Assembly (NCBI GenBank): GCA_027295645.1
Contig: JAPUKM010000085.1
Location: 1-27,006 of the forward strand
Origin: Chloroflexota bacterium
Lineage (GTDB): Bacteria; Chloroflexota; Dehalococcoidia; Lucifugimonadales; JAPUKM01
Reading direction: 5' to 3'
Length of the DNA stretch: 27,006 nucleotides
The translations under genes were made by a program, and so were the position numbers. Below are positions 23,061-27,006 of the stretch, in pieces. The notes below the pieces were generated by a model that was not told the DNA's origin, made no database searches, and saw nothing but the letters and a program-made list of their open reading frames with translations. The first letter of the stretch is position 1; every line of letters starts with the position of its first letter.

Positions 23061-25019
23061 CTAGCCTTCAGTTTCTTCGCCGTACTTCTCTTTCAGAGTC
23101 TGAATGACCGAGGAGTCGGCGAGGGTTGTGGTGTCACCAATGGCACGACCCTCAGCGATATCCCTCAGAAGGCGCCGCATGATCTTGCCGCTGCGGGTCT
23201 TGGGGAGTTCGGCGGTGAAGAAGATGTCATCCGGTCGGGCAATGGCACCGATCTTCTGGGTCACGTGCTTCTTCAACTCCACTTTCAGCTCATCAGACGG
23301 TGTGACCGTATCCTTCAGGGTCACGAAGGCGACAACGGCCTGCCCCTTTATGTCATCACTCCTTCCGATAGAGGCCGCCTCAACGACTGCGTGATGGTCC
23401 ACAAGGGCGCTCTCCACCTCCATAGTGCTGATACGGTGGGCAGCTACGTTGATAACATCGTCTACACGACCCAACAGCCACAGATACCCGTCCTGGTCCT
23501 TCTTGCAGCCGTCTCCGGTGAAATACAGGTTCGGGAACCGGCTCCAGTACTGCTCAATATAGCGGTCGGGGTCGCCATAGATGGTGCGGAGCATGGCGGG
23601 CCAGGGCTTTGTCAATACCAGGAGTCCACCCTGGCCCGGGGCAACGGGGATCCCATTCTCGTCCACCACATCGGCAGTGATGCCGGGGAAGGGCTTGGTG
23701 GCTGAACCGGGTTTGAGGGTGGTGAGGCCCGGCAACGGCGTGACCAGGATCATGCCGGTTTCCGTCTGCCACCAGGTATCCACCACGGGACACCGCCCTT
23801 GACCGATGTTCTGCCAGTACCAGATCCAGGCTTCTGGGTTGATGGGCTCTCCCACCGTGCCTAACAGACGCAGGGTGGAGAGGTCACGTCGCTCAGGATA
23901 TTCCTCACCCCACTTCATGAAGGTGCGGATGGCAGTTGGAGCGGTGTAGAGAATGGTGCAACCATACTTCTCCACGACAGCCCAGAACCTATCCCTATCG
24001 GGATGGTCAGGCGTGCCCTCATACATGACGGACGTCGCACCATTGGCCAGCGGGCCGTAGACGATGTAGCTGTGGCCGGTGACCCAGCCGATGTCCGCTG
24101 TGCACCAGTACACGTCATCCTCTTTAAGATCAAAGACGTACTTGGATGTGGTGTATACGCCCACCAGGTAGCCCCCTGTGGTATGCACTATCCCTTTAGG
24201 CTTCCCGGTCGTGCCGCTGGTGTACAGGAGGTAGAGCATGTCTTCGCTGTCCATGGGTTCGGCATCGCATTTGGCTGACTGGCCCTCCACAGCGTCATGC
24301 CACCAGATGTCCCGTCCTGATTGCATCAGGTCATCCGCCGTGCCGGTACGCCGGACCACCACGACCTTCTCTATGGTGGGCGTTTCCTCCAAGGCTTCAT
24401 CAACGTTGCGTTTCAGAGGGACGACATTTCCACGGCGATAGCCGCCATCGGCGGTGATGATCAGTTTGGACTCGCAGTCGTTGATGCGGCCCCTGATAGA
24501 CTCTGCGCTGAAGCCGCCGAATATAACGCTATGGGGCGCACCGATGCGGGCACAGGCTAGCATGGCGATGGGCAGCTCCGGAATCATGGGCAAGTAGATA
24601 GTGATTCTGTCGCCCTTCTCTACACCCAGGCTCTTCAGAGCATTGGCAAAGCGGCACACTTCACGGTGCAAGTCCCAGTAGGTGTACACCTTCCAGTCAC
24701 CCGGCTCACCCTCCCATATCAGGGCAGCCTTGTTGCGCCGAGGCCCGTCAAGGTGACGGTCCAAACAATTGTAGGAGACGTTGAGCTTGCCGCCCACGAA
24801 CCACTGAGCAAAGGGAGGGTCCCACTGGAGGACCTTGTCCCAGGGCTTGAACCAGTGGAGCTCTTTGGCCATGCCTGCCCAGAAGGCTTCCGGGTCCTTG
24901 GCAGCCCTATCGTATATGCCGGGGTCGTTAGCCACGGCCTCTCTGGCGAAATCTGGGGGGGGCGGAAATTCACGGTTTTCGTGAAGCAATGCGTCAATGG
25001 TGGATGACACTTCTGCCAT
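23061..25019 (-). CDS. acsA: Acetyl-CoA synthetase (AMP-forming)
   Basis: A 652-residue AMP-forming acetate-CoA ligase of normal length. It converts acetate, ATP and CoA to acetyl-CoA via acetyl-adenylate in the cytoplasm. Visible motifs are the N-terminal ACS domain (FWAGMAKELHWFKPWDKVL), the P-loop-like YTSGTTGKPKG (266-276), DTWWQTETGM with the Trp that limits the acid pocket to acetate, YFTGDGCKKDQDGYLW, and PKTRSGKIMRR with the catalytic, acetylation-regulated K612. The CoA-side loop, usually SGHRLGT, reads A526-A-H-R-I-S-T, an unusual change. AGGAGGT lies 7 bases before ATG 25019. The acyl-CoA dehydrogenase gene is 84 bp upstream on the same strand. Propionate or a related small acid is an alternative substrate. 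Confidence 0.95.
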   Translation of the reverse strand: MAEVSSTIDALLHENREFPPPPDFAREAVANDPGIYDRAAKDPEAFWAGMAKELHWFKPWDKVLQWDPPFAQWFVGGKLNVSYNCLDRHLDGPRRNKAALIWEGEPGDWKVYTYWDLHREVCRFANALKSLGVEKGDRITIYLPMIPELPIAMLACARIGAPHSVIFGGFSAESIRGRINDCESKLIITADGGYRRGNVVPLKRNVDEALEETPTIEKVVVVRRTGTADDLMQSGRDIWWHDAVEGQSAKCDAEPMDSEDMLYLLYTSGTTGKPKGIVHTTGGYLVGVYTTSKYVFDLKEDDVYWCTADIGWVTGHSYIVYGPLANGATSVMYEGTPDHPDRDRFWAVVEKYGCTILYTAPTAIRTFMKWGEEYPERRDLSTLRLLGTVGEPINPEAWIWYWQNIGQGRCPVVDTWWQTETGMILVTPLPGLTTLKPGSATKPFPGITADVVDENGIPVAPGQGGLLVLTKPWPAMLRTIYGDPDRYIEQYWSRFPNLYFTGDGCKKDQDGYLWLLGRVDDVINVAAHRISTMEVESALVDHHAVVEAASIGRSDDIKGQAVVAFVTLKDTVTPSDELKVELKKHVTQKIGAIARPDDIFFTAELPKTRSGKIMRRLLRDIAEGRAIGDTTTLADSSVIQTLKEKYGEETEG

Positions 25020-25103
25020 TGGAAGTACCTCCTGCGTATTGCAAGGTGTTTATCACAGAGCGGTGGCGGTTGTAAATCCCACAGCTCAAGAACCGATCTA
25101 TCA

Positions 25104-26255
25104 CTAGACGCAGCCCAACTCTCGGGCGATGATCATCCGCTGCACCTCTGAGGTGCCTTCAGCGATGGTCAGTATCTTCGCGTCCCTGTAGTAGCGGGCC
25201 ACGGGGCCATCATCCATGAAGCCCATGCCCCCGTGGATCTGGAGGGCCTGGTCCGCCGCCTTGAGGGCCGCCTCTGAGGTGAACAGCTTGGCGATGGCGG
25301 CCTCTCTGCTAAAGGGAAGCCCTTGCTGGATGAGGTTGCCGGCGTGATAGGTGGCCAGCCGCCCCATGTGGGCGGCCGTCTCCATATCCGCCAGGCTGAA
25401 CTGGATAGCCTGAAACTGGCTCAGGGTCTTGCCGAAGGCGCGGCGCTGCTGAGCATAGCTCAGCGCCCGGTCCAAGCAGGCCTGGATCAGCCCAACGCCC
25501 AGGGCGGCAATGGCCACTCTGGCTATGTCAAGGCTCCAAAGGAACTGCGAGAGACCCTTCCCCTCTGTTCCTATTATGTTGGTGGCGGGCACGCGACAGT
25601 CCTGGAAGTACAAGGGATGGGTGGGGGAGGCCCGCCAGCCCATCTTGTTGTAGCTGGGGCCTACGGAGTATCCAGGGGTATCCTTTGGAACGATGATGTT
25701 GCTGATCTTCGCCTTGCCCGCCTCGTCGCGGGAGGTTACCGCGGCGACGATGACGAAGCCGGTCATCTCAGTGCCGGAGTTGGTGATGAAGCTCTTGCTG
25801 CCGTTGATCACCCACTCGTCGTTGTCGCGTACCGCCGTTGTGGTGATGGCCGCACTGTCGGAGCCGGCTTCGGGCTCCGTGAGTGCGAATGAGGCGATCA
25901 TCGTTCCCTTGGCGAGGGGAGTGAGCCAACGGCTCTTCTGCTCCTCGGTCCCGAACCTGTGGATCAACTCTCCGCACAGAGTCGCATTGACTTCCACGGT
26001 AATGGCCACGGAGGCGTCGGCCCTGGCCAGCTCTTCCAGCGCCACGAGAAACGAGAGCATATCACCGTCGCTGCCGCCGTACTCCGACGGGAAGAGAAGG
26101 CCCGGGACGCCCAGATCGCCGATCCTCCGGATAATGTCCGCTGGAAACTCCCCCTTGAGGTCATAGTCAGAGGCCACTGGCAGAACCTCCCGCTCACAGA
26201 ACTCCCGAACGGTCTTTTGCAACATGAGTTGCTGTTCGTTGAGCTGGATCTGCAT
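25104..26255 (-). CDS. Acyl-CoA dehydrogenase
   Basis: A 383-residue FAD-dependent acyl-CoA dehydrogenase that forms the trans-2 double bond of an acyl-CoA and passes electrons to electron-transfer flavoprotein. Domains are in normal order: N-terminal helices, the middle strand domain with FALTEPEAGSD (FAD-side motif) and GSKSFITNS, and the C-terminal helices with RRAFGKTLSQFQAIQF, QIHGGMGF and AEGTSEVQRMIIAREL. The catalytic base is E366 in AEGT, in the position used by medium- and short-chain enzymes. Chain length cannot be decided. AGGAG lies 6 bases before ATG 26255. It is followed by acsA on the same strand, so together they fit fatty or side-chain acid breakdown to acetyl-CoA. Confidence 0.93.
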   Translation of the reverse strand: MQIQLNEQQLMLQKTVREFCEREVLPVASDYDLKGEFPADIIRRIGDLGVPGLLFPSEYGGSDGDMLSFLVALEELARADASVAITVEVNATLCGELIHRFGTEEQKSRWLTPLAKGTMIASFALTEPEAGSDSAAITTTAVRDNDEWVINGSKSFITNSGTEMTGFVIVAAVTSRDEAGKAKISNIIVPKDTPGYSVGPSYNKMGWRASPTHPLYFQDCRVPATNIIGTEGKGLSQFLWSLDIARVAIAALGVGLIQACLDRALSYAQQRRAFGKTLSQFQAIQFSLADMETAAHMGRLATYHAGNLIQQGLPFSREAAIAKLFTSEAALKAADQALQIHGGMGFMDDGPVARYYRDAKILTIAEGTSEVQRMIIARELGCV

Positions 26256-26361
26256 GGCCTACTCCTGCGGTGGGATTGACGGCGCGCCCAGAGGGTGCTC
26301 CTAGGATACCCAAATCCGTGCACAAGGGCTAGAGGGGCTGAATGCGTCGCGGTGGCCGGTC

Positions 26362-27006
26362 TTAGACCGTCTCTTCCACGGAACCGTCATCAGGGGAGGT
26401 GCCATCCTTGCTTTCGGAGCGCGCCTCGCTCTCCTTGGCCTTGGATGCCAGGTAATCTAGCCTTTTCGCTATCTGGTAGTTCACGGTGCCCTCTGGGTAC
26501 TCTCCCTTGGCGTCTGGTTCACCGGAGGGCACGCCGGTGAGTATCTGGATCCCCTCGTCAACGCTACTCACGGCGTAGATAGTAAACTTCCCATCCCGGG
26601 CGGCCTGAGCAACCTCATCGCTGAGAACAAGGTTCCTTATGTTGTCTTTAGGAATTACCACTCCCTGGTTACCGGTCAGTCCCTTCGCTTTGCAGACGTC
26701 AAAGAAGCCTTCGATTTTGTAGGTGGCGCCTCCTATGGCTTGAACCTCGCCTCGCTGGTTGACGGATCCGGTCACTGCGATTCCCTGTTTGATGGGCAGG
26801 CCGGAGAGGCTGGAGAGCAGGGCATACAGCTCAGCGGAGGATGCGGAATCGCCCTCCACTTCATCATAGGTCTGCTCGAAGCCGATAGTGCTGCGGAAGT
26901 TGAGCGACCTATCCTGTCCAAACTTACCCATGAGATACCCTGTCAGTATGAGGAATCCCTTGTTGTGGATGCGGCCGGTCATCTGGGTCTCCCGATCGAT
27001 GTGGGC
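26362..27006 (-). CDS. Lon-type ATP-dependent protease, C-terminal part (truncated by window edge)
   Basis: The reading frame runs from the window edge to a TAA at 26362 and covers about 214 residues of the C-terminal proteolytic domain of a Lon/LonB-type protease. The frame stays open through 27006 (reading AHIDRETQ before the first internal Met), so that Met is not the start. The catalytic dyad is visible: Ser in VEGDSASSAELYALLS and Lys in GGATYKIEGFFDV, with the strands AVTGSVNQRGEVQAIGG between them. The form GDSAS with RIHNKGFLIL resembles the archaeal LonB-like branch found in several bacteria rather than classical LonA. The last 50 or so residues are charged and probably disordered. 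The AAA+ part lies outside the window. It is unrelated to the catabolic genes. Confidence 0.9.
   Translation of the reverse strand, partial: AHIDRETQMTGRIHNKGFLILTGYLMGKFGQDRSLNFRSTIGFEQTYDEVEGDSASSAELYALLSSLSGLPIKQGIAVTGSVNQRGEVQAIGGATYKIEGFFDVCKAKGLTGNQGVVIPKDNIRNLVLSDEVAQAARDGKFTIYAVSSVDEGIQILTGVPSGEPDAKGEYPEGTVNYQIAKRLDYLASKAKESEARSESKDGTSPDDGSVEETV

Noticed and set aside
26362..26982. Lon-like frame as a complete 206-residue protein
   Set aside because: The frame stays open to the window edge and reads conserved Lon sequence before the first Met, so this is a truncated larger gene.

Overview
The window is a dense stretch of bacterial chromosome of moderately high GC. It holds 23 protein genes and no RNA gene, insertion sequence, phage gene or CRISPR array that I can see. 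The gene mix points to a soil or marine bacterium that degrades unusual organic molecules: two luciferase-like (LLM) flavin/F420 oxidoreductases, a UbiD-type decarboxylase, six alpha/beta-hydrolase-fold proteins, an amidohydrolase-fold protein, three crotonase-fold proteins, two CaiB/BaiF CoA-transferases, an acyl-CoA dehydrogenase and an acetyl-CoA synthetase. This resembles uncultured Chloroflexota (Dehalococcoidia/SAR202 type). That placement is inference from gene content and was not tested by phylogeny.

Layout. Positions 1-391 carry no gene I can support. At 392-4076 a UbiD decarboxylase and an LLM oxidoreductase (minus strand) diverge from a second LLM oxidoreductase (plus). At 4160-6916 are a cysteine hydrolase of the isochorismatase fold, a DNA-3-methyladenine-glycosylase-like protein missing key residues, and an MFS transporter (all minus). 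The core at 7092-14944 has a plus operon (canonical alpha/beta hydrolase, variant alpha/beta-fold protein 1, amidohydrolase-fold protein), a convergent minus set (variants 2 and 3, crotonase), a plus pair (variant 4, canonical hydrolase) and a further crotonase (minus). At 14975-21624 everything is on the minus strand: two tandem zinc-free MDR reductases, a thioredoxin-like protein, a third crotonase, two overlapping CoA-transferases and a DinB-like protein. At 21780-27006 are a DUF3179 protein (plus), then AcsA, an acyl-CoA dehydrogenase and the C-terminal part of a Lon-type protease running off the edge (minus).

The most notable signal is in the core. Four paralogous alpha/beta-hydrolase-fold proteins all carry His where the family has its nucleophilic Ser (G-x-H-[TS]-G instead of G-x-S-x-G), and none keeps the usual HG oxyanion motif. 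One is translationally coupled to an amidohydrolase-fold protein whose metal ligands are replaced (HxH to RxR, His to Gln, the GSDYP Asp to Ala). Two catalytic folds that have both lost textbook chemistry, kept intact and side by side, suggest a dedicated and possibly undescribed pathway. Nearby proteins show further active-site changes: crotonases with Glu-to-His, a Tag-like protein without its base-recognising Glu or zinc ligands, and a thioredoxin-like protein with one Cys.

A working model is inference only. An imported cyclic or carboxylated substrate would be oxidised or decarboxylated by LLM/UbiD enzymes, processed by the variant hydrolase-fold and amidohydrolase-fold proteins, made into CoA thioesters by CaiB-type transferases, and degraded by crotonases and acyl-CoA dehydrogenase, with AcsA recovering acetate.
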